Assembly (NCBI RefSeq): GCF_008086345.1 | Contig: NZ_CP043006.1 | Span: 1,424,032 to 1,488,031 of the forward strand | Reading direction: 5' to 3' | Source: Chitinophaga sp. XS-30 | Lineage (GTDB): Bacteria > Bacteroidota > Bacteroidia > Chitinophagales > Chitinophagaceae | Length of the DNA stretch: 64,000 bases | Shown: positions 38,183 to 47,263 of the stretch, piece after piece | Numbering within the stretch: position 1 is the stretch's first letter | How the letters are laid out: each line of letters starts with the position of its first letter | The notes under the pieces: generated by a model | Databases searched by the model: none | Told to the model about the DNA's origin: nothing | What the model saw: only the letters and a program-made list of their open reading frames with translations | Translations under genes and position numbers: made by a program

Positions 38183-39616
38183 ATGAAAAAATATACTGTT
38201 GCACCGGCTTTACTGCTCCTTTTGCTGATAGCCGGCATATCCTGTAAAAAGAGCTTCCTGGAAGTTTTGCCTAAAGGGAAAGTAATTGCGGTCGGCTATC
38301 AGGATTACGAACTGCTGCTGAACAACACGAACCTCCTGAATGTGGGCACAGATGCCCAGCTGATGATGGGAGACGAAGTAACAGCGGCAGAGCCGTATTA
38401 CAGCGGTCTCACATTACGGGAACAGCGGCTTTTTACCTGGAGCGCCCAGATCTACCAGCCCGATGAGAACAGTCCGGAAACCTCCGGGCCGCTGGCCAGC
38501 ATCTATACCTATAACAAGATCATTAACGAAGTGATGGAGGCGCCTGACGGCACGGTGGAGCAGAAAAAGGCAATACTGGCCGAAGCGCTTGCGGGGCGTG
38601 CCTGGACGTATTTTCTGCTGATCAATTATTACGGCAGGCCCTATGAGGCCGGCACGGCCGCCAGCGATCCGGGTTTCCCGCTGATCACCACGGCGGATAT
38701 TACCGTCAACCGTTTCAGCAGGGCTACTGTGCAGGAAGTGTACGATCTCATCACCGGAGATCTGCAAAAAGCGCTGCCGGACCTGTCCGCCGACGTTTTT
38801 CATCGCCTCCGCATGAGCAGGCCCGCCGCGCAGGCCCTGCTGGGAAAGGTGTATGTATTCATGCAACGGTATGAAGAAGCGCTGCCGCTTCTTGAATCGG
38901 CTTTGCAGGGGCTGGCAACGGCACAGACGCCTGTGGGCCTGTATGATTATAATGAAACATTTGCGCCGAACGGAGCGTTTATGCCGATCGATATCTTCGG
39001 GCCGAATTATCCTGTTACCGCCAACAACCAGGAAGCATTATACCTGCGGCAGTTTTCGAACTTCCATGTGCTGTTCAATACGCTGCAGGTAAATGGAGAA
39101 ACCATGTCGATATACGAGCCGTCAGACCTTCGCCTGCTGCTGTATTCGAAAACGCCTTTCCCTACCGGGGCGGAATTTCCCGCAGGCTCACAACGGAGGA
39201 CCGCTCCCAGTATCGTTCCCTTCGGTGTGGTAGTGCCGGAGATATACCTGCTGATAGCGGAGTGCAAAGCCAGGGGAAACGACCGGGATGGCGCCGTGAC
39301 CGCACTGGAACAATTGCGCATTAACCGCATGCCGCCGGCGGATGCAGCCGTGCCGGCGCCAGTGGCCGCGGATCAGCTGCTGTTGCTGCAATTTGTGATG
39401 GAGGAACGCCTGCGGGAATTTGCGGGGCTTGGGGTCCGCTGGTTCGATATGAGAAGGCTTTCTGTTGACCCATTGTTCAGCACTCCTGCTTACACCCATA
39501 CCCTGCACCAGGCAGATGGCAGCACCACCGTTTACAACCTGGCACCGGAACGTTTTGTGCTGAAGGTCCCGCCAAAGATACTGCTGGCCAATCCGGGCAT
39601 GGAAGACAACCCATAA
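38183..39616 (+). CDS. RagB/SusD family outer-membrane lipoprotein
   Basis: The 477-residue SusD homologue has a lipobox (AGISC, Cys about 21), the family start KKSFLEVLPKGK, helical repeats around EALAGRAWTYFLLINYYGRPYEAG and the C-terminal segment LQFVMEERLREFAGLGVRWFDMRRL. It is shorter than the SusD of the other locus. It lies 24 bases after susC and is presumably the lid of that transporter. Confidence 0.94.
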   Translation: MKKYTVAPALLLLLLIAGISCKKSFLEVLPKGKVIAVGYQDYELLLNNTNLLNVGTDAQLMMGDEVTAAEPYYSGLTLREQRLFTWSAQIYQPDENSPETSGPLASIYTYNKIINEVMEAPDGTVEQKKAILAEALAGRAWTYFLLINYYGRPYEAGTAASDPGFPLITTADITVNRFSRATVQEVYDLITGDLQKALPDLSADVFHRLRMSRPAAQALLGKVYVFMQRYEEALPLLESALQGLATAQTPVGLYDYNETFAPNGAFMPIDIFGPNYPVTANNQEALYLRQFSNFHVLFNTLQVNGETMSIYEPSDLRLLLYSKTPFPTGAEFPAGSQRRTAPSIVPFGVVVPEIYLLIAECKARGNDRDGAVTALEQLRINRMPPADAAVPAPVAADQLLLLQFVMEERLREFAGLGVRWFDMRRLSVDPLFSTPAYTHTLHQADGSTTVYNLAPERFVLKVPPKILLANPGMEDNP

Positions 39617-39653
39617 TCAAGATTCAATGAACTGAAAAAAAATATATCGTTAT

Positions 39654-40925
39654 ATGAAAAAGATCAAACTATCGTTACTTGCTTTGTTGACCTGTTTTTC
39701 ATTATGCGTGCATGCACAGCAGCAGAATGCTTTAATGGAGCAGATGAAAGCCATGACGAAGGAACGTGATCCGCAGAAGAATGTACTGTTGATGAACAGG
39801 ATCATTGCGGAAAACAAGCTGGATACAATCGGGGATGCGGAAACGATTGATGTACTGAAAGGCACGGTAGCACTGGCTTTTCTGCGGGAACGCCGGTACG
39901 ATGCATTCAAGGAATACATCGGCGGGATAAAAAGCAAGTTCAACCAGACTTCTTATATGGACATGGGCGCCAGTATGCTGGTGCGGGAGAAGATCGATAC
40001 GAAGATGGCGGAAAAGCTCGCCAGGGAAACGATCGATCTCTATCTATCGTATAAGGACGATCCGTCCGCCAAACCCGAAGGCATGTCCGCCGCCGACTGG
40101 AAGCGGTTCATGGATTTTGCGCAGTACCCGTATTATGATACTTACGCCAGCGCGCTTTTCGCCAATGATAAATTCAGGGAAGCCCTGCTGTACCAGGAAA
40201 AAGCGTTCAACGGTCCGCCCGAAGAGGGGCTGTCAACTTCAGTAGAACGATATGCGCGTTTGCTGGCGCTGAACGGTCAGGAAGAAAAAGCGTATGATCT
40301 GTTGGTATCACTGACCAGAAAGGGTAAATCAACAGCAGATATGAATGCGCAGCTGAAGGAACTGTATGCCCGGAAAAACGGAGACACTGCAGGGTTTGAG
40401 GAATATCTCGGCAAGCTGCAGCAGGATGTGCAACTGGCGCTGAAGGAATCGCTGAAGGCCAAAATGCAGGACACGGAAGCGCCCGGCTTTGCCTTATATG
40501 ACCTGGCTGGAAAAAAGGTATCCCTGTCTGACTTCCGGGGAAAAGTAGTGGTACTGGATTTCTGGGCCACCTGGTGCATGCCCTGTATTGCCTCTTTCCC
40601 TGCGATGCAAAAAATGGTGGAACAGCATCCCGAAGTGGTATTCCTGTTCATAGCAACGCTGGAGAAGGAAAAGGATGCGCTGCCAAGGGTCAGGTCATTC
40701 ATCAAGAAAAGAAAATATCCCTTTCATGTGCTGATGGATGTGCCTGTTGCTGACAAACCCGGCAATTACCAGGTTGTTTCCGCATACAAGCCCAATGGCA
40801 TCCCCGCAAAAGCAGTGATAGACGGCAAAGGAAGGCTCCGCTTCCTGAGTACCGGATTCTCGTCCGATTCGGAATTGATCAATGAATTGGAAGCGATGAT
40901 CGATCTTGCCAGGCAAGGGTCGTAG
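39654..40925 (+). CDS. TlpA-like thioredoxin-fold protein with helical N-terminus
   Basis: The 423-residue exported protein has a signal peptide (about 1-21), a helical TPR-like middle (about 30-260) and a thioredoxin-fold C-terminus from about residue 278. The redox motif is WCMPC (Cys 308 and 311) within LDFWATWCMPCIASFP, and a cis-proline loop GIPAKAVIDG is present. This resembles TlpA/ResA-type periplasmic thiol-disulfide proteins that follow susCD genes in Chitinophagaceae. The target substrate or partner is unknown; reduction of disulfides in imported material is one possibility. Confidence 0.88.
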   Translation: MKKIKLSLLALLTCFSLCVHAQQQNALMEQMKAMTKERDPQKNVLLMNRIIAENKLDTIGDAETIDVLKGTVALAFLRERRYDAFKEYIGGIKSKFNQTSYMDMGASMLVREKIDTKMAEKLARETIDLYLSYKDDPSAKPEGMSAADWKRFMDFAQYPYYDTYASALFANDKFREALLYQEKAFNGPPEEGLSTSVERYARLLALNGQEEKAYDLLVSLTRKGKSTADMNAQLKELYARKNGDTAGFEEYLGKLQQDVQLALKESLKAKMQDTEAPGFALYDLAGKKVSLSDFRGKVVVLDFWATWCMPCIASFPAMQKMVEQHPEVVFLFIATLEKEKDALPRVRSFIKKRKYPFHVLMDVPVADKPGNYQVVSAYKPNGIPAKAVIDGKGRLRFLSTGFSSDSELINELEAMIDLARQGS

Positions 40926-40970
40926 CGGGGTATGAAATGGTTTATTCCCAACGGGTTTACTGTTCCTGAT

Positions 40971-41004
40971 AGAAAAGGCCCGGGTTTTAGCCCGGGCCTT
41001 TTCT
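40971..41004. terminator. Bidirectional terminator
   Basis: AGAAAAGGCCCGGG pairs perfectly over 14 bases with CCCGGGCCTTTTCT around a TTTTAG loop. The A-rich left and T-rich right arms let it serve both the thioredoxin gene and the convergent TonB receptor gene. Confidence 0.85.
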
Positions 41005-41036
41005 AAACCGTAACCGGTTATTAATATTTATGCAAG

Positions 41037-43388
41037 CTAGAATTTAAATGTCACGCTTCCGAGGATGTTCAGTTTTTTCTGCGGCGTGCCATTGGAATTC
41101 CAGTATTCTTCGTTCAGCAGGTTGTTCCCTTTCAGCGACAGCCTGAACATGGGTTGATCATAAAAAACGGCCAGGTTCAGCAAAGTGTAGGAAGGCAGCA
41201 CAAAAGTGTTGGTCGCCTCAAACCAGGAGTCGGCCACGTAGTTGCCACCTGCACCGAAGCCCAGGCCTCTTGCTTTGCCGCGGGTGATGTAGTAGCTGAT
41301 CCACAGGTTCACCACATCTTTGGGGCTGGCAGTTATGTACTTGCCTTCCAGTGCAGCGTTCGCTTTTTCATATTTGTTCTCGTTATGTGCGTAGCCGGCC
41401 ACGATGTTCAGGCCGGCAACAGGGTTGGCTATCAACTCCGCTTCATAGCCTTTGCTGTGCTGGGTAGCATCTTGCCGGGTGAAGTTCCTGCCATCCACTA
41501 CTTCAGTACGGGTGGAGTTGCTGACGGAAATGTCATAATAGCTTATGGAACCATTCAGCTTGTGCTGGATAATGTCCAGTTTTACACCGGCTTCCCACTG
41601 GTTGCCGTACTGCGGTTTCAACTCCAGTACCGTATTGTCCGGCTGTACTACCGGCGCCCGGTTTACGAACCCGTTCATGTAGTTGCCAAAAATGGATACC
41701 TTATCCGGTACCGGCTGGTACACCAGGCCGAACTTGGGCGACAGGGAAGTCTGATCATACCCTCCGGCGTATTTGCCGGTAGCCACGCTGTAGGAGCCGT
41801 CTGTTGTGAAATGGTCCGCACGCAGGCTCAGCATGGCCATTAACGTGGGAGTGAGGTTCAGTACATCGGAAATATAGGCGCCGTAGCTGTAGGATTTGTT
41901 GCTGCTGGCGGAAAACCCTTTCTGGAAGGCCAGCGCGTTGATCTTTTCCGCATTGATGTCCGGCAGTGAACGGTTCAGGTTCACGGTATCAAAGCTTACG
42001 GTCGCGCGGTAAAGGTCATTGTAATTATAATTGTAGTCCAGCCCTATCACCACGCGGTTGCGCAGCTTTCCCAGGTTAAAGTCGCCGATAAAGTTCTGCT
42101 GGAGCTGGATGTTCCCGAACGTTTCCGGCGTCTGGTTCCTCACGGAGCGGGCAATGGTGGAGTCCGTGAGCATGCTCAGGGTGGTCCACAGGAAATGTTT
42201 GTAGAAGCCTTCGGAGAACAGGACGTTGGTTTGCGACTTCCATTTTTCGGAGAACTTGTATTCCATCTGCCCCTGCAGGTTGTTGATGCCGTTGCTCACG
42301 TCCACGCTGTTGTTGATCAGTGATCGCTCGTAACCCAGGGGCAGGTCCCTGAAGCTGCGGGCTGTAACATTGGCCATCGCGCCAATGGCAAAAGAAGTGG
42401 TGGTGTAATTGCTGCGCGTAATCTCCGCGTCTATGATAAATTTCAGGCGATCGTTCACCTGGTAGCTGAAGCTGGGCGCAATGGTGTAGTTCCCGGCGTA
42501 GCCCTGGTCCTGGAAGGAGCTTTCCGTTTGCCCGGCCACATTGAGGCGGAACAGCGCAGTATTCTCCTTGTTAAGGGGGGTATTGATATCCGCTGCTATC
42601 CTGGCAAAGCGGAAGCTCCCGCCGGTAAAGTTCACTTCTCCGCCAAAGCCCTGGTATGGCTTTTTGGTAATGTAATTATATACACCGCCGAAAGTCACGT
42701 TGCGGTTGCTGCCGAACAGGGTGCCGGAAGGGCCCTTGATCACCTCCAGGCTTTCCAGGATGGCGGGGTTCAGCGGCACAATGGCGCTAGTGACCATGCC
42801 GTTGCGCATGCCGGTACCAGTGGCAAAGCCGCGCAGGCTCATACCCTGGGAGCCGCCCGCAGCGAAGTTGGGCACGGCGCCGGGAATATTCCGGTACAGG
42901 TCTGTTCGCTCGGTGATCAGCTGCTCCTGCATCAGGGCCTTGCTTACCACCTGGTACACCTGCGGGTTTTCCAGATTTTTTAAAGGCAGGCGGGCTACCT
43001 GCTCCGTTTCCTTATTGGCAAACTTGTTCTGGCTGCTGGTGATGATGATCTCCTGCAACTGCGTGTTGGACACCTGCAGTTGCAGCACCACCGCGGTAGT
43101 CATGTTCTTTTCAACGGTTACAGCTTGCACCAGCTTCTCATATCCTACCAGTGAAACTTCCAGCTCATATTGGCCGGCAGCTACCCTGCTGATGGTGAAA
43201 GTGCCGTCTGCCCCTGTAATGGCGTTCTTGCCGGTGCCTTTTAAAACTATGCTAACGGATGGAGCCGGTCTGTCGTCATTGGTGGTTACCTTTCCCTTAA
43301 TGGTCCCATAGCCGGTTTCCTCTTCATGTACATTCGCAAAACCAAGCACGGGTAGCAGTAAAAGTAGAAAGGGTATAATTCGCATCAT
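41037..43388 (-). CDS. TonB-dependent siderophore-type receptor 2
   Basis: The 783-residue outer-membrane receptor has a signal peptide (MMRIIPFLLLLLPVLGFA) and a carboxypeptidase-D-regulatory-like domain (TIKGKVTTNDDRPAPSVSIVL). The plug includes EVIKGPSGTLFGSNRNVTFGGVYNYITKKP, and the siderophore-receptor type barrel ends in NEEYWNSNG and VTFKF. It lacks an STN domain and so is not FecR-signalling. The start is either of two adjacent ATGs at 43388/43385. It shares its operator repeats and architecture with the other receptor of the locus, about 38-40 percent similar by eye; uptake of ferric siderophore is inferred from family and from the PepSY neighbour. Confidence 0.9.
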   Translation of the reverse strand: MMRIIPFLLLLLPVLGFANVHEEETGYGTIKGKVTTNDDRPAPSVSIVLKGTGKNAITGADGTFTISRVAAGQYELEVSLVGYEKLVQAVTVEKNMTTAVVLQLQVSNTQLQEIIITSSQNKFANKETEQVARLPLKNLENPQVYQVVSKALMQEQLITERTDLYRNIPGAVPNFAAGGSQGMSLRGFATGTGMRNGMVTSAIVPLNPAILESLEVIKGPSGTLFGSNRNVTFGGVYNYITKKPYQGFGGEVNFTGGSFRFARIAADINTPLNKENTALFRLNVAGQTESSFQDQGYAGNYTIAPSFSYQVNDRLKFIIDAEITRSNYTTTSFAIGAMANVTARSFRDLPLGYERSLINNSVDVSNGINNLQGQMEYKFSEKWKSQTNVLFSEGFYKHFLWTTLSMLTDSTIARSVRNQTPETFGNIQLQQNFIGDFNLGKLRNRVVIGLDYNYNYNDLYRATVSFDTVNLNRSLPDINAEKINALAFQKGFSASSNKSYSYGAYISDVLNLTPTLMAMLSLRADHFTTDGSYSVATGKYAGGYDQTSLSPKFGLVYQPVPDKVSIFGNYMNGFVNRAPVVQPDNTVLELKPQYGNQWEAGVKLDIIQHKLNGSISYYDISVSNSTRTEVVDGRNFTRQDATQHSKGYEAELIANPVAGLNIVAGYAHNENKYEKANAALEGKYITASPKDVVNLWISYYITRGKARGLGFGAGGNYVADSWFEATNTFVLPSYTLLNLAVFYDQPMFRLSLKGNNLLNEEYWNSNGTPQKKLNILGSVTFKF

Positions 43389-43433
43389 AATATTTTTTGC
43401 AAAGGTGTAATATAAACGCCTGACACATTTACT

Positions 43434-43466
43434 CAATCGGGAAAATCTTTTACGCAATAGGGAAAC
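43434..43466 (-). promoter_or_regulatory. AraC-type direct-repeat operator upstream of TonB receptor 2
   Basis: CAATCGGGAAAA (43434-43445) and CAATAGGGAAAC (43455-43466) are direct repeats exactly 21 bases apart, two helical turns, centred about 60 bases before the receptor start. The same motif and spacing occur upstream of TonB receptor 1. Confidence 0.65.
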
Positions 43467-43492
43467 TTATTGAGATAGAAGCGTAAAGTATT

Positions 43493-44692
43493 TCAGGGCG
43501 TATGCAAACGGCCGGGAGACTGATAATTTATTGGCTTTGCCGGAGTGCCGCTGACAGCGCTCATTTTATTGACAGGTCTGGAAGCCGGTTTTTTCTTTTT
43601 CCTTCTTCCCCACCAGACCAGGAAACCGGTGATGGGCAAAGAAGCAGCTATCAGGGCGGCGAAGAACATCAGGAGCCGTCCGGGGAGCCCGGCGATACTG
43701 CCCACATGGATGTCGTAGTTCATGCGCACAGCTTTTTCCGCCAGGGTGGCGTTTTGGTATTTGCCTAAGTAAGGAGCGGGGATCTCCCGGCCGGTATGCT
43801 GATCGAAATAGAGATAGTCTGCATTATAGAATTGGTTAGGACTCGGATAGGCCCTGACAATGACGGCTGCGGAGTCGTTCGCGGGCAGGGAAATGCTGTA
43901 GCCTGCGGCGTTCGGATAACGGGCCAGGAACGCTTCAAACACCTGGTTGATGCTGGTGCTGTCTTTCACGGGTGCATGATTATCGGACTTCACGGGTACG
44001 GCGCCCGGCCTTTTCTTTCCACCGCTGAATACCCAGAACTCGGCCTGCGCCATCCAGGTAAAACTCCACACCAGTCCCGTTAGCGCGGCGAAGGCAACGA
44101 TCCAGCTGGCGTAAAAGCCCAGTACATTATGCAGGTCATAGTTCCGTCTTTTCGGCGAAGCATTCAGTTTGATGCGGAAGCTCACCTTCCGGCGGGCCTT
44201 GTTGCGTGGCCACCATAGCACAATACCGGTCACCAGAACGAGGAAGAAGACCAGTGTTCCGTACCCGACGATCACATCGCCGATTTCGCGCGGCAGCCAC
44301 AGGTACATGTGGCCGTTCAGTATGAAATGAAAGAATTCATCATCGCGGTTGAGTACCTTCTGCACTTTGGCGGTGTAAGGATTCACATACACGTTGTAGT
44401 AGTGATACGGGTTCTTCTGGAAGAACTGGACCACCGCCGCTTGGTCTTTTCCTCTATACAGGATGCGGAACGCCTTTTCTCCGCCCATACTGGCCTCCCC
44501 GGCTGCGCGGATGGCGGTTACGGGTTGGAAAGGCTGGTCCTTCGGAGTCACATGCCGGTAAGGCTCCGTGTATTCAGATAATTCCGGTTCCCAGGAGTAG
44601 ATGGCACCGGTAATGGAAATGATGAATACGATGGTCCCGGACACGAGTCCCAGCCATAGATGCAGCCAACCGAAGATCTTTTTGAAGCGCAT
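43493..44692 (-). CDS. PepSY-domain membrane protein (putative ferric-siderophore reductase)
   Basis: The 399-residue inner-membrane protein begins with the PepSY-associated helix (KKIFGWLHLWLGLVSGTIVFIISITGAIYSW). Two periplasmic PepSY-like regions and further helices follow, including LVTGIVLWWPRN and the HNVLGFYASWIVAFAALTGLVWSF heme- or metal-type helix, and LPITGFLVWWGRRKKKK at the C-terminus. Such proteins commonly sit next to siderophore receptors and are thought to release iron by reduction. Here it lies between two TonB receptors on the same strand. Confidence 0.9.
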   Translation of the reverse strand: MRFKKIFGWLHLWLGLVSGTIVFIISITGAIYSWEPELSEYTEPYRHVTPKDQPFQPVTAIRAAGEASMGGEKAFRILYRGKDQAAVVQFFQKNPYHYYNVYVNPYTAKVQKVLNRDDEFFHFILNGHMYLWLPREIGDVIVGYGTLVFFLVLVTGIVLWWPRNKARRKVSFRIKLNASPKRRNYDLHNVLGFYASWIVAFAALTGLVWSFTWMAQAEFWVFSGGKKRPGAVPVKSDNHAPVKDSTSINQVFEAFLARYPNAAGYSISLPANDSAAVIVRAYPSPNQFYNADYLYFDQHTGREIPAPYLGKYQNATLAEKAVRMNYDIHVGSIAGLPGRLLMFFAALIAASLPITGFLVWWGRRKKKKPASRPVNKMSAVSGTPAKPINYQSPGRLHTP

Positions 44693-44707
44693 GTGTTAAA
44701 ATATAAA

Positions 44708-44736
44708 ATGAAAGCAGGTGTTTGTCCTGCTTTCAT
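44708..44736 (-). terminator. Intra-operon hairpin before the PepSY gene
   Basis: ATGAAAGCAGG pairs over 11 bases with CCTGCTTTCAT (loop of 7). On the minus strand it is followed by TTTATATTTT, so it may partly terminate transcription after TonB receptor 1 and lower PepSY expression. Confidence 0.6.
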
Positions 44737-44762
44737 GGATGTATTATTAATGGCCGGAAATC

Positions 44763-47111
44763 CTATAATTTGATAACGAGATTCACCGCATAGTTGCGTG
44801 GCGGCTGCGGCTCGCCCCATGGACCCCAATACATGGTATTTGAAATATTATCCAGCTTCACGCCAATGCGGTAACCGGGCCGGTCGTAAAACACGGTGCC
44901 GTTCACGAGCGCATAGGAAGGGAAGAACAGTGTATTGGCGTCATCAAAGGGCGTTTCGCTGTTGTAGAACACACCACCGCCGATGCCCAGACCCTGCAGT
45001 TTCCCGTTCATCAGCCGGTAGCTGATCCAGGTGTTGGCCATATGCTTGCCACCGGAACGTGCCGGCCGTTTGCCCACGTTGGCATTTGCTTTGGTGATCT
45101 CGCTTTCATTGAAACCGTAACCCGCCAGCACGTTGAGGCCGGGGAAGGGGTTAGCGATTACCTCGACTTCAAAGCCTTTGTTCTGCTGTGTTCCATCCTG
45201 TATCATGAAAGCCGGGTCTTCCGGGTCAGCGCGCAGCTTGTCGGTCACGCTGATGTCGTAAGCGCTGAGCGTAACGTTCAATTTGCTCTGGAACAGGTCC
45301 GCTTTCACGCCGCCTTCCCATTGGTTGGCCTGCTCCGGTTGGAAGAGGTCACCCTGTCTGTCAGTTTGCGCGCTGTAACTGAAACCGTTCTGGTAGTTGG
45401 CGAAAACAGATAGCTGATCTTTGATCACCTGGTACACCGCGCCCAATTTGGGAGAGAAGGAGGATTTGCTGTAGTTGCCGGTAACGACGCCGTTCAGCAT
45501 GTTGGTAGTGCCCTGGTTGTCCACCCTGTCCCAGCGCAGGCTTAGCATGAGCAGCAGGCGTTCCGTAAAATTGATCACGTCTGAGGCATAGATACCATAG
45601 CGGTCCAGGTGGCTCTTGTAGAAGTTGCGGGCCGCTGCAGTAGGCGTGGGGAACAGGGGGTAGATCTTTTCCATCATCAGGAAGGGAGTGGGAGCTGACG
45701 CGCTCACCGTATCGAGGATGAAGCGGGAGGTATAGGTGGGCTGCGTAATGTCAGCCAGGTAATCCACACCCGCCAGCACACGGTGTTTGATCGGGCCGGT
45801 ATGGAAGGTGCCGTTCAGGTTCTGCTGGATCTGGACGGTATTGTAGTTGTGGCTGTACTTCTGGAGCGTCCGCGTGATGCTGTCTGTGCCGGGCCGCCAG
45901 GTGCCGGCGAACTGGTACTGGTTGCGGGCATTCACGCCGCCGGTGGAGAATACGGTGGTGGTGTTCCAGTTGCTGCTGATCTTGTAATTCATCTGTGCGA
46001 ACACGTTGTAGCCGGGGAAAGTGGATACGAGATCGTTGGTGTAATAGGTGCGGTTGTAATACCTGCCCATCGCTTCCTTGTAATCCGTAACACCGGCTGC
46101 GGGGTTGAGGTAAGCGATGGAAGGTGTTCCCTGGTTGCGGAACATCTCAAGGTCTACGAGGAAGCTCAGCCGGTCATTGGCTTTGTAAGAGAAGGCGGCG
46201 GACAGGAAGTAGTTTCTTTTGAAGCCAGCTTCCTGGAAGCTTTCCACGCCATGTCTGCCGAAATTCACACGCAGCAGCGCCGTTTTTTCGTTGTTCAGCG
46301 GCGCATTAAGGTCGATGGTGATGCGGTTCAGGTTATAACTTCCCGCGGTCAGGCTGATGTCTGTTTTGAAGGTTTCAAAAGGCTTCTTAGTCACGCGGTT
46401 CACCAGCCCGCCGTAAGACACGGCGCCGGTGCCGAACAGTGTGCCGGAAGGGCCTTTGATCACTTCGATCCTTTCCAGGTTGGATACGTCTACCATGACC
46501 AGTTGATTGGCCATCATGCCATTGCGTATATAGTTCTGTGTACGGAAACCGCGGATGATGGTAGAGGTACGGCCATTGCTCACCGTTTCGGTGGAATTCA
46601 CCCCGGCTGCGTTCTTGATCGCATCTTTATAATCGAGAATAACCTGCTCCTGCATCAGCTCAGCACCCACGATGTTGTACACCTGAGGGTTTTCCAGGTT
46701 TTTCAGTGGCATGCGCGCCACGTAATCCGTTTCTTTCTTCGCGAATTTGTTACGCCCGCCTGCCACGATCACTTCCTGCAAGGTTTGCCTGGAGACGCTG
46801 AGCCGGAGATCGGCTTCCACCGTCTGCCCCGCGGCTACGGTCACGGAACGGCTGGTTACATCATGCCCGGCTACAAAGGCTTCCACAACATATGTTCCGG
46901 GAGCGATATTGCGGAGTGTATAGGTCCCGCTTTCGCCGGTAATCGTCTGTTTACGGGAATCCTTCAAGCGGACGCCCACACCGGGAACCGGTGCGCCGTC
47001 TTCCGCTGTAACGTGACCTTTAATGGCGCCGTGTGCCGGATTCTGGGCTTGGGCATTCATGCTCAGGAGGACAAAAGACAGGCATGCCGTTGCCAATGCA
47101 ATAACTCTCAT
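44763..47111 (-). CDS. TonB-dependent siderophore-type receptor 1
   Basis: The 782-residue receptor has a signal peptide (MRVIALATACLSFVLLSMNAQAQ) and a carboxypeptidase-D-regulatory-like domain (AIKGHVTAEDGAPVPGVGVRL). The plug carries ERIEVIKGPSGTLFGTGAVSYGGLVNRVTKKP, and the barrel ends in NYAVNLVIKL. No STN domain is present. The start at 47111 gives the proper signal peptide; the frame extends to 47162 without support. It is the first of the receptor-PepSY-receptor group and is preceded by a -7-like element, a palindrome and 21-bp direct repeats. Confidence 0.92.
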   Translation of the reverse strand: MRVIALATACLSFVLLSMNAQAQNPAHGAIKGHVTAEDGAPVPGVGVRLKDSRKQTITGESGTYTLRNIAPGTYVVEAFVAGHDVTSRSVTVAAGQTVEADLRLSVSRQTLQEVIVAGGRNKFAKKETDYVARMPLKNLENPQVYNIVGAELMQEQVILDYKDAIKNAAGVNSTETVSNGRTSTIIRGFRTQNYIRNGMMANQLVMVDVSNLERIEVIKGPSGTLFGTGAVSYGGLVNRVTKKPFETFKTDISLTAGSYNLNRITIDLNAPLNNEKTALLRVNFGRHGVESFQEAGFKRNYFLSAAFSYKANDRLSFLVDLEMFRNQGTPSIAYLNPAAGVTDYKEAMGRYYNRTYYTNDLVSTFPGYNVFAQMNYKISSNWNTTTVFSTGGVNARNQYQFAGTWRPGTDSITRTLQKYSHNYNTVQIQQNLNGTFHTGPIKHRVLAGVDYLADITQPTYTSRFILDTVSASAPTPFLMMEKIYPLFPTPTAAARNFYKSHLDRYGIYASDVINFTERLLLMLSLRWDRVDNQGTTNMLNGVVTGNYSKSSFSPKLGAVYQVIKDQLSVFANYQNGFSYSAQTDRQGDLFQPEQANQWEGGVKADLFQSKLNVTLSAYDISVTDKLRADPEDPAFMIQDGTQQNKGFEVEVIANPFPGLNVLAGYGFNESEITKANANVGKRPARSGGKHMANTWISYRLMNGKLQGLGIGGGVFYNSETPFDDANTLFFPSYALVNGTVFYDRPGYRIGVKLDNISNTMYWGPWGEPQPPRNYAVNLVIKL

Positions 47112-47147
47112 AGTCAGTTTATAGTTTAGGAATATAGCGGGTATGCG

Positions 47148-47165
47148 ACAATGGATGAGCATTGT
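47148..47165 (-). promoter_or_regulatory. Fur-box-like palindrome and -7 element before TonB receptor 1
   Basis: ACAATG and CATTGT form a perfect 6-bp inverted repeat with 6 bases between, resembling the AATG...CATT core of a Fur box (which has 5 between). It lies just downstream of a minus-strand TACCTTTG (47176-47183), the expected position of a repressor near a transcription start. No TTG lies at the expected -33 distance. Confidence 0.4.
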
Positions 47166-47209
47166 ATTGCCGCGGCAAAGGTAGCAGTCAAGTCCCGGGA
47201 AACGGGATC

Positions 47210-47242
47210 GAATCCGGAATTTGATTTATGCAATCGGGAAAA
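47210..47242 (-). promoter_or_regulatory. AraC-type direct-repeat operator upstream of TonB receptor 1
   Basis: GAATCCGGAATT (47210-47221) and CAATCGGGAAAA (47231-47242) are direct repeats 21 bases apart. The second is identical to the first repeat upstream of TonB receptor 2. They lie between the AraC gene and the receptor gene, about 100 bases before the receptor start. Confidence 0.6.
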
Positions 47243-47263
47243 TGAGGTAATGGGGCTACGGAA

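Noticed and set aside
45783..47129. Long plus-strand frame of 448 codons
   Set aside because: Antisense to TonB receptor 1, which is unambiguous.
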